Part shown: piece after piece, positions 37,104 to 45,982 of the stretch | Layout of the letters: every line of letters begins with the position of its first letter | Numbering within the stretch: the stretch's first letter is position 1 | Assembly (NCBI RefSeq): GCF_041429775.1 | Contig: NZ_CP163421.1 | Coordinates: forward strand, 2,133,001-2,197,000 | Direction of reading: 5' to 3' | DNA: 64,000 bases | From: Glycocaulis abyssi | GTDB taxonomy: Bacteria; Pseudomonadota; Alphaproteobacteria; Caulobacterales; Maricaulaceae | Made by a program: the position numbers and the translations under genes | The notes under the pieces: model-generated | Database searches by the model: none | Told to the model about the DNA's origin: nothing | What the model saw: only the letters and a program-made list of their open reading frames with translations

Positions 37104-38315
37104 ATGACCCAGCCCAATGCCTTTTCCCACTATCCCGATGCCAACGGCCTGTTCGGCGAGTATGGCGGGCGCTTTGTCGCCGAGACGCTGATGCCCAACG
37201 TACTGGCGCTGGAAAAGGCGTACGCGAAATGGAAGGACGACCCGGCCTTCGTAAAGGAGCTGGAGGATTTCGCGCGCGATTTCGTGGGCCGTCCCAGCCC
37301 GCTCTATTTCGCCGAACGCCTGACCGAAGAGTTTGGCGGGGCGCAAGTGTGGTTCAAGCGCGATGAGCTCAATCATACCGGCGCGCACAAGATCAATAAT
37401 TGCCTCGGCCAGGTGCTGCTCGCCCGCCTGATGGGCAAGACCCGCATCATCGCCGAGACCGGCGCAGGCCAGCATGGCGTCGCCACCGCCACCGTGGCCG
37501 CCCGCTTCGGAATCCCTTGCGAGGTCTATATGGGCGCCACGGATGTGGAGCGCCAAAAGCCCAACGTCTTCCGCATGAAGCTGCTCGGCGCGAAGGTCCA
37601 CGCCGTCACATCAGGGCGCGGCACGCTCAAAGACGCGATGAACGAGGCGCTGCGCGACTGGGTGACCAATCCGGACGACACCTTCTACGTGATCGGCACG
37701 GTCGCTGGCCCCCACCCCTACCCCGCCATGGTGCGCGATTTTCAAAGCGTGATCGGCCGCGAGGCGCGCGCGCAGATGCTCGAGCGCATTGGCCGCCTGC
37801 CCGACGCGGCGGTTGCCTGTATTGGCGGCGGCTCGAACGCGATGGGGCTCTTCTATCCCTTCCTGGAAGACGAGAACGTCCGCCTGATCGGCGTGGAAGC
37901 CGCCGGCAAGGGCGTCGATACGCCAGACCACGCCGCCAGCCTCAACGGCGGCAAGCCGGGCATTCTCCACGGCAACCGCACCTATCTGCTACAGGACGAG
38001 GACGGCCAGATCGTGGAGGGCCACTCCATCTCGGCCGGTCTCGACTATCCCGGTATCGGGCCGGAGCACGCCTTCCTGCACGATGTGGGGCGCGCCGAAT
38101 ACCGACACGCCACCGACGCCGAGGCGCTGGACATGTTCCAGCTCTGCTCCAAGCTGGAAGGCATCATCCCGGCGCTGGAACCCGCCCATGCGCTCGCCCG
38201 CGTGCGCGACCTCGCCAAGGAACTGGGGCCCGATGGCGTGATCCTGATGAATATGTGCGGGCGCGGCGACAAGGACGTGTTCTCGGTGGCAGGCGCATTG
38301 GGGGTGGAGCTTTAG
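37104..38315 (+). CDS. trpB: tryptophan synthase beta chain
   Basis: 403 residues from ATG 37104. [15 protein letters not shown] is the typical start, and the PLP lysine is K96 in [11 protein letters not shown]. The glycine loop [10 protein letters not shown] and [16 protein letters not shown] are present. It joins indole to serine. trpA normally follows at once; here the next 1.8 kb carry unrelated small genes. The stop overlaps the stop of a minus-strand ORF. Confidence 0.97.
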   Translation: MTQPNAFSHYPDANGLFGEYGGRFVAETLMPNVLALEKAYAKWKDDPAFVKELEDFARDFVGRPSPLYFAERLTEEFGGAQVWFKRDELNHTGAHKINNCLGQVLLARLMGKTRIIAETGAGQHGVATATVAARFGIPCEVYMGATDVERQKPNVFRMKLLGAKVHAVTSGRGTLKDAMNEALRDWVTNPDDTFYVIGTVAGPHPYPAMVRDFQSVIGREARAQMLERIGRLPDAAVACIGGGSNAMGLFYPFLEDENVRLIGVEAAGKGVDTPDHAASLNGGKPGILHGNRTYLLQDEDGQIVEGHSISAGLDYPGIGPEHAFLHDVGRAEYRHATDAEALDMFQLCSKLEGIIPALEPAHALARVRDLAKELGPDGVILMNMCGRGDKDVFSVAGALGVEL

Positions 38316-38539
38316 GGGTTAATTGGCTGCCATTCTGATCGAGCGCGATTGAACGCATGCCCCTCATCACGCGCCCGTTCGTAGAGCAGTTGAGCGTCTG
38401 GATCGGCATTGCGACCCGTGCCGTCTTCAACCCTTAAACCCGAACTTAAGCACCACAGTTCAATTTCCCAGTTGCCAGTGCTTCCATCTGGGAAGAGCTC
38501 TCTCACGATCCCAAACTCAAAGCCAGTTGAATTATTCAT
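38312..38539 (-). CDS. small hypothetical protein in the trpB-trpA insert
   Basis: 75 residues. ATG 38539 is preceded by AAGGA at good spacing. Soluble, with several Trp residues, [18 protein letters not shown] and a hydrophilic C-terminus. No family recognised. The base composition just upstream (38540-38611) is very AT-rich, unlike trpB. Confidence 0.5.
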   Translation of the reverse strand: MNNSTGFEFGIVRELFPDGSTGNWEIELWCLSSGLRVEDGTGRNADPDAQLLYERARDEGHAFNRARSEWQPINP

Positions 38540-38611
38540 GACCAGATCCTTTATAACAGCTTAGGTTGCAATTTATATTTAAAATAATTAAAATACTTTA
38601 TATTTAAGCGA

Positions 38612-39058
38612 CTATATGCCGCAGTTTGAATATATAATTTCGTTGTTTTCTATGGTTCTAATCGAACTTTGGTAGCGCTCCCACGCGCTTCCACTGCCGG
38701 ATTCCTCCCGCTCTATATATACATCCCCCCGCGGCGAGACATAAAACCATTTATAACCAGTATAAGCCCCCATTCTATTAACAGCGTTAACCTCACCGCA
38801 AACACGATAACCTTCTCCTACATTCAAATTTCTAAATCTAGCCGATTCGCCATCGATCAATTGGTCTGACACTAGCCGCCTAGCCCTATTCTCCATTACT
38901 GTACTACTGCTTTCTTCCTCGGCCGCGCGTTCGTTAACCTCGGAGACGGGTGTCGTGCGATCAAATATATGCTCCCAATATAGAGCCACATATATGCCAG
39001 AAGCGCCCAAAATTATGCCGAATATGAATATTGTTATGGTTGACATGCGATATTTCAT
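38612..39058 (-). CDS. small membrane-anchored hypothetical protein
   Basis: 148 residues with one N-terminal hydrophobic anchor (about 6-26), then an acidic linker and a compact domain containing DGESARFRNLNV, VCGEVNAVNRMGAYTGYKWFY and a terminal Cys. This pattern (SARFRN ... CGEVN ... GYTGYK) recurs in many unnamed proteobacterial small exported proteins. AT-rich compared with trpB/trpA. Probably periplasmic-facing; role unknown. Confidence 0.65.
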   Translation of the reverse strand: MKYRMSTITIFIFGIILGASGIYVALYWEHIFDRTTPVSEVNERAAEEESSSTVMENRARRLVSDQLIDGESARFRNLNVGEGYRVCGEVNAVNRMGAYTGYKWFYVSPRGDVYIEREESGSGSAWERYQSSIRTIENNEIIYSNCGI

Positions 39059-39215
39059 TTCCGCACCCCCAATGAGTATAGCAAATCTGCGTCATGTTGA
39101 CTTGCATAAAAGCCAATCTCATATCAGAAAGAATGGTCAACGAACACCTACGAGGCCGGGGCATGCGGACAGCCAAGTGGCAATGCGCTAGCAAAACGCG
39201 CCGAAAGGAGAATCT

Positions 39216-39524
39216 ATGATGGGACGTACCGTCCGCATCAGACTTGAAGACCTGCCACCGCTGACGCAAGCGGATCGCGAGCGGCTACGTCGTCTTGCCG
39301 AACTCCCCGACGACGAGATCGATACCTCTGACATTCCCGAATGGACCGAGGAGGAGTTCGCCAACGCAGTCTGGCATACCGGCCATGGCAAGCAGCAGGT
39401 GACGGTGCGGCTGGACAAGGATGTGCTCGCCTTCTTCAAAAAGGGCGGGCGCGGCTATCAGACACGCATCAATGCCGTCCTGCGCGCCTTCATGGAAGCC
39501 CAGCGCAAGACCCCGGCGGAATAG
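39216..39524 (+). CDS. BrnA-like antitoxin without an adjacent toxin
   Basis: 102 residues. ATG 39216 (or 39219) lies just after AAAGGAG. The C-terminal part, QQVTVRLDKDVLAFFKKGG followed by RGYQTRINAVLRAFMEA, is the BrnA ribbon-helix-helix signature. In classical modules brnT (an RNase) lies just upstream of brnA; no BrnT-like frame is visible in 39060-39215 or elsewhere nearby. It is thus an orphan antitoxin or a stand-alone DNA-binding protein. Confidence 0.8.
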   Translation: MMGRTVRIRLEDLPPLTQADRERLRRLAELPDDEIDTSDIPEWTEEEFANAVWHTGHGKQQVTVRLDKDVLAFFKKGGRGYQTRINAVLRAFMEAQRKTPAE

Positions 39525-39559
39525 CTTTCCGGCATTCGTGCAATTTTGGAGAAACCGGT

Positions 39560-40018
39560 TTGTTGATTAGCTTGCTGGCCGCGCTCGGCCTCATCACAGC
39601 CCAGCCCATCGTCATGCCCGACAGCCTCGCCCTGCCAGCACCTCAAGGACTGAGCACTCCGGAGACCTGCGATCCCCCTGTGCTTGAGCGGATGGCGGCA
39701 GGCACCGAGTTCGACCCTTTGGGGGGATATTGTTTCGACGTGGATATGGCGCAGTATCACATCGTGCTCGAAGAACTTGATGCCGCGTTGGACGAGGCCG
39801 GTTTTGAGCTTTCAAACCGTCATATGCTCGTGGTGAGCTCATACACCCGGCGCGATCCGCCGCCCGGTTGCGAGCAGAGCCTTCTGGTATTGCTTGCGCC
39901 TCCCGGAGACGGGCCGCTACGGGCTCCGTCACAGCCTGACCTGCGACCGTTTGATGGTGAGGGCGTACTGCTTTTCGCGCCGATCTTCTCCGAAGGTTGC
40001 GAGTTATCACGCCGCTAG
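39560..40018 (+). CDS. hypothetical secreted protein between brnA-like gene and trpA
   Basis: 152 residues from TTG 39560, preceded by GGAGAA. A short hydrophobic N-terminus (LISLLAALGLITA) suggests a signal peptide. Four cysteines lie in the mature part (ETCDPP, GYCFDV, PGCEQS, EGCELS), hinting at disulfides. No family recognised. It is the last gene of the insert; trpA starts 99 bases downstream. Confidence 0.55.
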   Translation: MLISLLAALGLITAQPIVMPDSLALPAPQGLSTPETCDPPVLERMAAGTEFDPLGGYCFDVDMAQYHIVLEELDAALDEAGFELSNRHMLVVSSYTRRDPPPGCEQSLLVLLAPPGDGPLRAPSQPDLRPFDGEGVLLFAPIFSEGCELSRR

Positions 40019-40117
40019 CAGGCTGACGCCCCTTGCCGATCAGGCATAAAGCGTTATTCAGACCCCGGTGCGCGCGATGGCGCGTCCGGGGTTTCATCTG
40101 GGAAACTTAAAGCAGCC

Positions 40118-40909
40118 ATGACACGCCTTTCCGACACGTTTGCGCGCCTGAAATCTGACGGGCAGGCCGGGTTCGTCGCCTATGTGATGGCCGGTGATCC
40201 TGATGCCGCCACGACGCTGAAAGTCATGCACGGGCTTGCTGAAGCCGGAGCCGATGTGATCGAGCTGGGCGCGCCGTTTACCGACCCCATGGCCGATGGC
40301 CCGCCCATCCAGCGCGCGGCGCTGCGGGCGCTCGACAGCGGCATGACGCTTCGCGGCGTGCTGCAGCTCATCGCGGAGTTCAGGAAGACCAATGCGGCGA
40401 CGCCAATCGTCATCATGGGCTATGCCAACCCCTTCCACGCCTTTGGCTATCAGGCGTTTGTCGATGCGGCAGCCGCGGCCGGCGGCGATGGCGTGATCTG
40501 CGTGGACCTGCCGCCTGAGGAAGACGTGCCGCTTCGCGAGCCGATGGAGCGCGCTGGCCTCTCCCTGATCCGCCTCGCCACCCCCACGACCGACGATGAC
40601 CGCCTGCCGCAAGTGGTGAAGAACACATCCGGCTTTGTCTATTACGTCTCCACCACGGGCGTGACGGGCGCCGGTATCGGCCAGACGGCAGTAGTCTCCG
40701 GCGCGGTCGACCGGGTGCGCAAGGCATCCGGATTGCCGGTTGCGGTGGGCTTTGGCGTAAAAACGCCAGAGCGGGCCGCAGAGATCGCCAAGGTCGCTGA
40801 TGCGGTCGTCGTCGGCTCGGCGATTGTGGACGCGCTGGCGGATGGTGGTGTGGCCGGAGCGGTCAAACTGGCCAAAGAACTGGCCTCCGCCACCCATAAT
40901 GCGCGATAA
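40118..40909 (+). CDS. trpA: tryptophan synthase alpha chain
   Basis: 263 residues. Catalytic residues fall at the canonical positions E49 (VIELGAPF) and D60 (DPMADGPPIQ). The phosphate-binding GFGVKTPE (about 208) and VVGSAIVDAL are present. It cleaves indole-3-glycerol phosphate. Followed at 30 bases by accD in the usual alphaproteobacterial order trpA-accD-folC. Separation from trpB may affect stoichiometry of the alpha2-beta2 complex. Confidence 0.97.
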   Translation: MTRLSDTFARLKSDGQAGFVAYVMAGDPDAATTLKVMHGLAEAGADVIELGAPFTDPMADGPPIQRAALRALDSGMTLRGVLQLIAEFRKTNAATPIVIMGYANPFHAFGYQAFVDAAAAAGGDGVICVDLPPEEDVPLREPMERAGLSLIRLATPTTDDDRLPQVVKNTSGFVYYVSTTGVTGAGIGQTAVVSGAVDRVRKASGLPVAVGFGVKTPERAAEIAKVADAVVVGSAIVDALADGGVAGAVKLAKELASATHNAR

Positions 40910-40939
40910 TCGCACCAACAGGCAGCCTGGGACAATTAC

Positions 40940-41818
40940 ATGAACTGGCTTTCCAAGCTTACCCCTCCGGGTGTTTCGCGCATGTTCGATAAGCGCGACA
41001 CGCCGGAAAATCTCTGGATGAAATGCCCGGTCTCCGGCGAGATGGTGTTTCACAAGGACCTCGAAGCCGCCCTGCACGTCACGCCCGCGGGCCATCATGT
41101 GCGCATCGGGCCGGACGTGCGCCTGCGCTATACATTCGACGCCACGTGGGAAGAAATCGCCCTTCCCGAAGTGGCCAAGGACCCGCTGAAATTCCGCGAT
41201 GACAAGCCCTATGCCTCGCGCCTTGCCGCTGCCCGCAAGAAGACGGGCCGCGAGGACGCGATGGCGATTGCGGTTGGCCGCATACAGGGCATCGAGACCA
41301 CCGTGCTGGTGCAGGACTTTTCCTTCATGGGCGGCTCGCTCGGCATGGCGGCGGGCGAATCCTTCCTGAAAGCGGCTGAAACGGCGGTAGAGCGCCGCAC
41401 GCCGCTTGTCGTGTTTACCGCTGCTGGCGGTGCGCGCATGCAGGAAGGGTGTCTCTCCCTCATGCAGATGCCGCGCACGACCATAGGCGTTGAAATGCTG
41501 CGTGAGGCAAAGCTGCCTTATGTCGTGGTGCTGACCGACCCCACGACCGGCGGGGTCACCGCCTCCTACGCCATGCTGGGCGATGTGCATCTGGCCGAGC
41601 CCGGCGCATTGATCGGCTTTGCCGGACAGCGCGTGATCGAGCAAACGATCCGAGAAAAACTGCCAGAAGGCTTCCAGCGCGCCGAATACCTGCTGGAAAA
41701 GGGCATGGTGGACCGCGTCGTCCACCGCCGCGATCTGCCGCGCGTGCTGGGCAATGTGCTGCGCACGCTGATGAAGCGCCCGCCCGCCAGCGCCAACGTG
41801 CCTGCGCCCGCCGCCTGA
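40940..41818 (+). CDS. accD: acetyl-CoA carboxylase carboxyltransferase subunit beta, zinc site lost
   Basis: 292 residues. The crotonase-fold carboxyltransferase domain is intact ([45 protein letters not shown]). The N-terminal Cys4 zinc ribbon found in E. coli AccD (C27, C30, C46, C49) is degenerate: the aligned residues here are C29, S32, T48 and G51. Some related alphaproteobacteria may share this. Forms malonyl-CoA with AccA, AccB and AccC, which are outside the window. Only four bases separate it from folC. Confidence 0.95.
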   Translation: MNWLSKLTPPGVSRMFDKRDTPENLWMKCPVSGEMVFHKDLEAALHVTPAGHHVRIGPDVRLRYTFDATWEEIALPEVAKDPLKFRDDKPYASRLAAARKKTGREDAMAIAVGRIQGIETTVLVQDFSFMGGSLGMAAGESFLKAAETAVERRTPLVVFTAAGGARMQEGCLSLMQMPRTTIGVEMLREAKLPYVVVLTDPTTGGVTASYAMLGDVHLAEPGALIGFAGQRVIEQTIREKLPEGFQRAEYLLEKGMVDRVVHRRDLPRVLGNVLRTLMKRPPASANVPAPAA

Positions 41819-41822
41819 TCCG

Positions 41823-43130
41823 ATGAGCATTCCTGACGCGCTGGCCCGGCTTGCCAATCTGCATCCGGCCAGCATGGATCTGTCACTGGACCGGCTAACG
41901 CGCCTGCTGGAAACGCTTGGCAAGCCGCAAGACCGCCTGCCCTCCACCATCCATATCGCCGGGACCAATGGCAAAGGCTCCAGCGCGGCTTTCCTCAAAG
42001 CCATCTGCGAGGCCGCGGGCGAGCGCGTACATGTCTACACATCGCCCCATCTGGTGCGTTTCAATGAACGCATCGTGCTGGCAGGCGCAGAGGTCGAAGA
42101 CGCGCCCCTGCTGGCGGCGCTGGAACGGGTCGAGGCGGCCAATGCCGGGCAGCCGCTCACCTTCTTTGAGGCGACGACGGCCGCCGCCTTCCTCCTGTTC
42201 AGCGAGACGCCAGCAGACCGTCTGATCCTGGAAGTGGGCCTCGGCGGGCGGCTGGACGCGACCAATGTCATCACCAGTCCGGCCATCACCCTCATCACCC
42301 CGGTCAGTCTCGATCATCAGGCGTATCTCGGTGACACGCTGGAAAAGATCGCGGCGGAGAAAGCCGGTATCCTGAAACGCGGCGTGCCGTGCGTGGTCGG
42401 GCCACAGGCTGATGAGGCATTGATGGCAATCGAGCGCGCCGCCCTGCGCCTCAGCGCGCCGCTAACCCTCCATGAGCGCGATTATCACGCCTATGTGGAG
42501 CATGACCGGCTGGTCTATGAGGAAGAAAACCTCGTCTGGGATTTGCCGCTGCCCGGCCTTTTCGGCTCGCACCAGATCAGTAATGCAGCCGGTGCCATCG
42601 CGGTGGCCCGCAGGCTGGACCTCAGTGAAGAGGCGGTGCGCGATGGCCTGCCAAAGGCGCGATGGCGCGCGCGCATGCAGCGCCTGACCAGCGGTCCGCT
42701 CGCCGATATAGCCAGAGCCGGCGAGGCCGAGTTGTGGCTGGATGGCGGGCATAACCCGGCCGCCGGCGAGGTGCTGGCCCAGGCCATGGGCGAGCTGGAA
42801 TCGCGCGAAGAACGGCCGCTTGTGCTGATCTGTGGCTTCTCCGCCGGGCGCGACGCTGAGGCTTTCCTGAAGCCCTTTGCAGGGCTCGCAGGACTTGTCA
42901 TCACCGTGTCGGGCTTTGCCGCGCGTGAAGGCGCGATGAGCGCCCAGGACGCCGCCGAAGCCGCGCGCAAGGCAGGCCATCTCGTCCAGACCAGTGCCGG
43001 GCTGATCGAAGCGCTCACCGATGCCTGCCATCTGGTGGAGCGCCCGCGCGTGGTCATTTGCGGCTCGCTTTATCTGGCTGGCCACGCCTTGAGTCTGGGC
43101 GGCGACGCGCCCCTCGTCACGCCGGGCTGA
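41823..43130 (+). CDS. folC: bifunctional folylpolyglutamate synthase/dihydrofolate synthase
   Basis: 435 residues. The P-loop is HIAGTNGKGSSAAFLKAI (about 41-58), followed by the Mur-ligase type TSPHLVRFNERI and EVGLGGRLDATNVI motifs. The C-terminal domain has LWLDGGHNPAAGEVLA. It adds glutamate to dihydropteroate and folates. Four bases after accD, clearly the same operon. Confidence 0.96.
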   Translation: MSIPDALARLANLHPASMDLSLDRLTRLLETLGKPQDRLPSTIHIAGTNGKGSSAAFLKAICEAAGERVHVYTSPHLVRFNERIVLAGAEVEDAPLLAALERVEAANAGQPLTFFEATTAAAFLLFSETPADRLILEVGLGGRLDATNVITSPAITLITPVSLDHQAYLGDTLEKIAAEKAGILKRGVPCVVGPQADEALMAIERAALRLSAPLTLHERDYHAYVEHDRLVYEEENLVWDLPLPGLFGSHQISNAAGAIAVARRLDLSEEAVRDGLPKARWRARMQRLTSGPLADIARAGEAELWLDGGHNPAAGEVLAQAMGELESREERPLVLICGFSAGRDAEAFLKPFAGLAGLVITVSGFAAREGAMSAQDAAEAARKAGHLVQTSAGLIEALTDACHLVERPRVVICGSLYLAGHALSLGGDAPLVTPG

Positions 43131-43221
43131 GCGGCCGTCAAATGACTCTGATAGAAACAATCCATTGTGCGCGGCGTTATTAAGGCCATATCCTGCCTCT
43201 TGTCGCGCAAGGAAACGGGCC

Positions 43222-43524
43222 ATGGCGGAATTTTTCAGAATGCTCCTGCACCGGCATGACCGGATGGAGGATGGCCGTCCGTCCGCGCCCGGCTTCCTTG
43301 CCCTGTTCCGCCCGTCGCGCAACACCGCCAAGGCCGTCACCTACGCCATCATGCACCTTGTCGTGGCCATGTCGGTTGCCTTCGCGCTGACCTGGAACTG
43401 GCGCGCCGCGCTCGCCATCGGCCTGATTGAACCGGCCGTGCAGACGGTCGCCTATTACTTCCATGAGAAGGCGTGGGCGAAGGCAGAGAAGCGCCGTCAG
43501 GAACGGCTCGCCGAAGCCTCCTGA
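43222..43524 (+). CDS. DUF2061 family membrane protein
   Basis: 100 residues from ATG 43222, with AAGGAAAC upstream. SRNTAKAVTYAIMHLVVAM, a second hydrophobic segment and VQTVAYYFHEKAWAK are the DUF2061 signature. Two membrane helices and a basic C-terminus. Function unknown. Its 3' end overlaps the convergent nuclease gene by 28 bases. Confidence 0.85.
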   Translation: MAEFFRMLLHRHDRMEDGRPSAPGFLALFRPSRNTAKAVTYAIMHLVVAMSVAFALTWNWRAALAIGLIEPAVQTVAYYFHEKAWAKAEKRRQERLAEAS

Positions 43525-43997
43525 GCGACCTCAAGCGAGGATTCCAGAGACGATTCAAGTGACGGGCACCAGCCGCCGCGCGCATTATAGGGCGTGGCAA
43601 GACCCGCCTCCAGCAGCACAGCCCCCAGATCACGCCCGTCGGGCAGCTCCATCACGGCAATGACGCGTCCGGCAAAGCTGCCGAGCTGCACATTTCGGAT
43701 AGCAACCCGCCCACCCGACTGACCTTCCGGCGCCAGCAGGGCTTCAACAAGCGCCTTCGCCCTGTGCCCGGCCTCACGCTCTTCCTCACAGGCCACACGG
43801 CGGATTTCCGGCGCGTCCACATCGGCCAGCCGCACCCGCGTCTCCACGCTATGGCCCGGCCAGACGAAGGCACGCACCTCCACCGTATCCCCGTCGATCA
43901 CGCGCAGCACTTCGGCCTCCAGCGGGCCGGGAATAATACGCTGGGCCTGCGCCATCGGCGCGGTCAGAATGCTTAATAAAATGGTAATAGTCCGCAT
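43497..43997 (-). CDS. secreted thermonuclease (SNase-like) family protein
   Basis: 166 residues from ATG 43997, giving a signal peptide that ends near AQA. The SNase fold is marked by VLRVIDGDTVEVRA, TRVRLADVDAPEI (conserved Arg and Asp), a HRAKALVEALL helix, and a DLGAVLLEAGLATPY strand. Staphylococcal nuclease homologues cut DNA and RNA with Ca; the second catalytic arginine (GRVIAVMELPDGRDLG segment) seems present. The C-terminus is Ser/Glu-repetitive (SLESSLESSLE). Confidence 0.82.
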   Translation of the reverse strand: MRTITILLSILTAPMAQAQRIIPGPLEAEVLRVIDGDTVEVRAFVWPGHSVETRVRLADVDAPEIRRVACEEEREAGHRAKALVEALLAPEGQSGGRVAIRNVQLGSFAGRVIAVMELPDGRDLGAVLLEAGLATPYNARGGWCPSLESSLESSLEVAQEASASRS

Positions 43998-44070
43998 AAG
44001 TGCACAATATCGGAATATATTCCTGTGCCAAGCGTGAGGCGCCATTCGAGCTGCTTCAGTCCCTTCAATT

Positions 44071-44157
44071 CGTCATTCCCGCGCAGGCGGGAATCCAGCA
44101 TTTCTGTCTGGGCCTTAGCCCCGCAGCTCTGGATGCCCGCCTGCGCGGGCATGACGA
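44071..44157. repeat. palindromic intergenic repeat (REP/BIME-like)
   Basis: Left arm CGTCATTCCCGCGCAGGCGG continues to AATCCAG. The right arm is its near-perfect reverse complement (CTGGATGCCCGCCTGCGCGG... CATGACGA). Each arm contains its own hairpin (CCCGC-GCAG-GCGGG). Elements of this type are widely dispersed in proteobacterial genomes. Confidence 0.85.
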
Positions 44158-44587
44158 ACACGAAGGCAGGTGGACAATAGGAGGCAACAACCCGGTTTAC
44201 GCCAGGAAAACCCGAAAGAATTTCTCCATTTTATCCCACCCCTCCCGGAGTGCACGTATTATGGCTTTACCGGTTCGAGGGATGGCTGAGGTTCGCGACG
44301 CGGCCAAAAACGATCCGGGTGCAGGCTGAAACGGCCTGCCGCTCCAGGTGTCCGGCGCAAGGGACTGACGAGACCTTCGCAAAAGCCGGTTCACTGTGCC
44401 GCATGGCGCTTAATGGGGTTACGGCAATGGCACTCATGCCCTGCAGGCAGCGGATGGCCCTTAACGGGCATGAGACTTCCGCCTTGAGAGTGAAACCCTT
44501 CCGCCCGGCATCCGGGCTATCCGCTGCGCCATCCCGCCCCTTGCCGGAGCATCCGGTGAGGCGAAACCCGCATGCGTGCCCAACCCT
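44158..44587. other. 430-base intergenic region with one strong inverted repeat
   Basis: No convincing gene on either strand; ORFs here lack family features and ribosome sites. The notable element is CTCATGCCC (44433-44441) pairing perfectly with GGGCATGAG (44466-44474) across a 24-base loop, with GC-rich flanks. It could be part of a structured RNA or an operator; no known ncRNA motif was recognised. Confidence 0.35.
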
Positions 44588-44785
44588 TCAAAAATCGTGG
44601 GTGATGCCGTTCTTTTCCCAATCCCCATAGCGCGTGGGTTCAGGGCCTTTGCGTCCGCCCAGCTCTTCAGGCAGGGGGGCAGCGCTTTTCGCCGCCTTGC
44701 GGCGTGCCTCGGCCTCGGCAAGCGCGCGTTTTGCCGCCGCACTGAGCGGTTTTGCGGGTCTGTCTTGCGGGTCGGTCGGGTTCAT
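44588..44785 (-). CDS. SDHAF4-like (DUF1674) succinate dehydrogenase assembly factor
   Basis: 65 residues. The C-terminal signature [19 protein letters not shown] ending in DF is diagnostic of DUF1674/SDHAF4. The N-terminal half is an Ala/Lys-rich helix. In mitochondria SDHAF4 binds the flavinated SdhA subunit and aids assembly; the bacterial role is inferred. Divergent from htpX. Confidence 0.92.
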   Translation of the reverse strand: MNPTDPQDRPAKPLSAAAKRALAEAEARRKAAKSAAPLPEELGGRKGPEPTRYGDWEKNGITHDF

Positions 44786-44850
44786 ACCAGATATCTAGGA
44801 TCAAACAGGCCGCAAGGCCAATCCTCCCCGCATGTCACGAGGCAATTGCG

Positions 44851-45807
44851 ATGACATTCAACACGCTGCGTACCTTCATGCTGCTGGCGGCTCTCACCGC
44901 GCTGTTCATCGGCGTCGGCTATCTCATTGGCGGTCCGGGCGGGGCAGCGATCGCCTTCTTCATTGCTGCCGCGATGAACGTGTTTGCCTGGTGGAATTCC
45001 GACAAGATGGTTCTGCGCATGCATGGCGCGCGCGAGATCACGCCCGATGAGCGCGATCCTGGGCTTCGCCGCTACGCTGAAGACACGATTGCGCTGGCTG
45101 ACCGCGCAGGCATGCCGCGCCCGCGCGTCTATGTCATCGATACGCCCCAGCCCAACGCCTTTGCCACCGGACGCGATCCCAACAATGCCGCCGTTGCCGC
45201 CACGACGGGACTTCTCTCCCGCCTGACACGCGAGGAAGTGGCCGGGGTGATGGCCCATGAGCTGGCCCATGTGAAGAACCGCGACACGCTGACCATGACG
45301 GTTACCGCAACGCTGGCCGGGGCCATCGGCTTTCTGGCCAATTTTGCGCTTTTCTTCGGGGGCAATCGCGGACCCGGCGGGCTGATCGGCGCGATTGCGC
45401 TGGCGATCTTTGCGCCCATGGCCGCCGGGCTTGTGCAGATGGCGATATCACGCTCGCGCGAATATGAAGCCGACCGGGTGGGCGCCGAGATTGCCGGCAA
45501 CCCGATGTCGCTGGCCGCTGCGCTGGAAAAGATCGAGCGCGGCGCACGCACCACACTGAACCCGGCTGCCGAACGCAATCCGGCAACCGCCCACATGTTC
45601 ATCATCAACCCGCTGAACGGTCAGGGCGCGGACAATCTGTTTTCCACCCACCCTTCGACCGCCAACCGCATTGCGCGCCTGCGCCAGATGGGCGGTGCGG
45701 GGCGTTATCCCGGCGGGCCGTGGGGCGAGGAAGGGCCGTGGTCTCGCGGACCGGGCGGACAGGACACCTCCGGCCGATCAGCCGGTCATGGCGGGCCTTG
45801 GGGGTAA
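44851..45807 (+). CDS. htpX: zinc metalloprotease HtpX
   Basis: 318 residues from ATG 44851. Two N-terminal membrane helices, then the zinc motif HELAHVKN, two more helices and the Glu ligand in [17 protein letters not shown]. The C-terminal tail after [15 protein letters not shown] is Gly/Pro/Trp-rich and low in complexity. HtpX degrades misfolded membrane proteins. A terminator-like hairpin follows 21 bases later. Confidence 0.95.
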   Translation: MTFNTLRTFMLLAALTALFIGVGYLIGGPGGAAIAFFIAAAMNVFAWWNSDKMVLRMHGAREITPDERDPGLRRYAEDTIALADRAGMPRPRVYVIDTPQPNAFATGRDPNNAAVAATTGLLSRLTREEVAGVMAHELAHVKNRDTLTMTVTATLAGAIGFLANFALFFGGNRGPGGLIGAIALAIFAPMAAGLVQMAISRSREYEADRVGAEIAGNPMSLAAALEKIERGARTTLNPAAERNPATAHMFIINPLNGQGADNLFSTHPSTANRIARLRQMGGAGRYPGGPWGEEGPWSRGPGGQDTSGRSAGHGGPWG

Positions 45808-45828
45808 TTTCTCATACTGACAAACGCA

Positions 45829-45854
45829 AAGAGCCGCTCATCTGAGCGGCTCTT
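45829..45854 (+). terminator. hairpin after htpX
   Basis: A perfect 12-bp stem AAGAGCCGCTCA-TC-TGAGCGGCTCTT with A-rich and T-containing flanks (bidirectional), 21 bases past the htpX stop. The downstream T-tract is short. Confidence 0.7.
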
Positions 45855-45877
45855 CGTCCAGGGGGAAGCGGCGGGAC

Positions 45878-45959
45878 GCACTTCCTCACCCTGAAGTGCC
45901 TGGCCCTCCGCCAGTCCGCCTCCGGGGATTGGGCGGGGAGGAGACGGGTGGCGGAGGGC
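45878..45959. repeat. two adjacent perfect inverted repeats of unknown role
   Basis: GCACTTC-(8)-GAAGTGC at 45878-45899 is followed by an 11-bp stem GCCCTCCGCCA (45903-45913) / TGGCGGAGGGC (45949-45959), whose 35-base interior can fold again (CCGCC / GGCGG). It lies between the htpX terminator and the end of the EF-hand gene. Possibly a structured RNA or a minus-strand 3' structure. Confidence 0.5.
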
Positions 45960-45982
45960 AGGCCGGTGTCAGGAGCTAATCC

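Noticed and set aside
39060-39215. Remnant of a brnT toxin upstream of the BrnA-like gene
   Set aside because: Reading this stretch in all three forward frames gives no BrnT-like motif.
40094-42004. 636-codon minus-strand ORF across trpA, accD and folC
   Set aside because: It spans three well-supported genes on the other strand and shows no family features.
44071-44157. CRISPR-like repeat
   Set aside because: It is a single palindromic element with two arms; there are no regularly spaced repeats or cas genes.
44250-44630. 126-codon ORF in the gap before the SDHAF4-like gene
   Set aside because: No ribosome site, odd composition, and it runs antisense into the SDHAF4-like gene.
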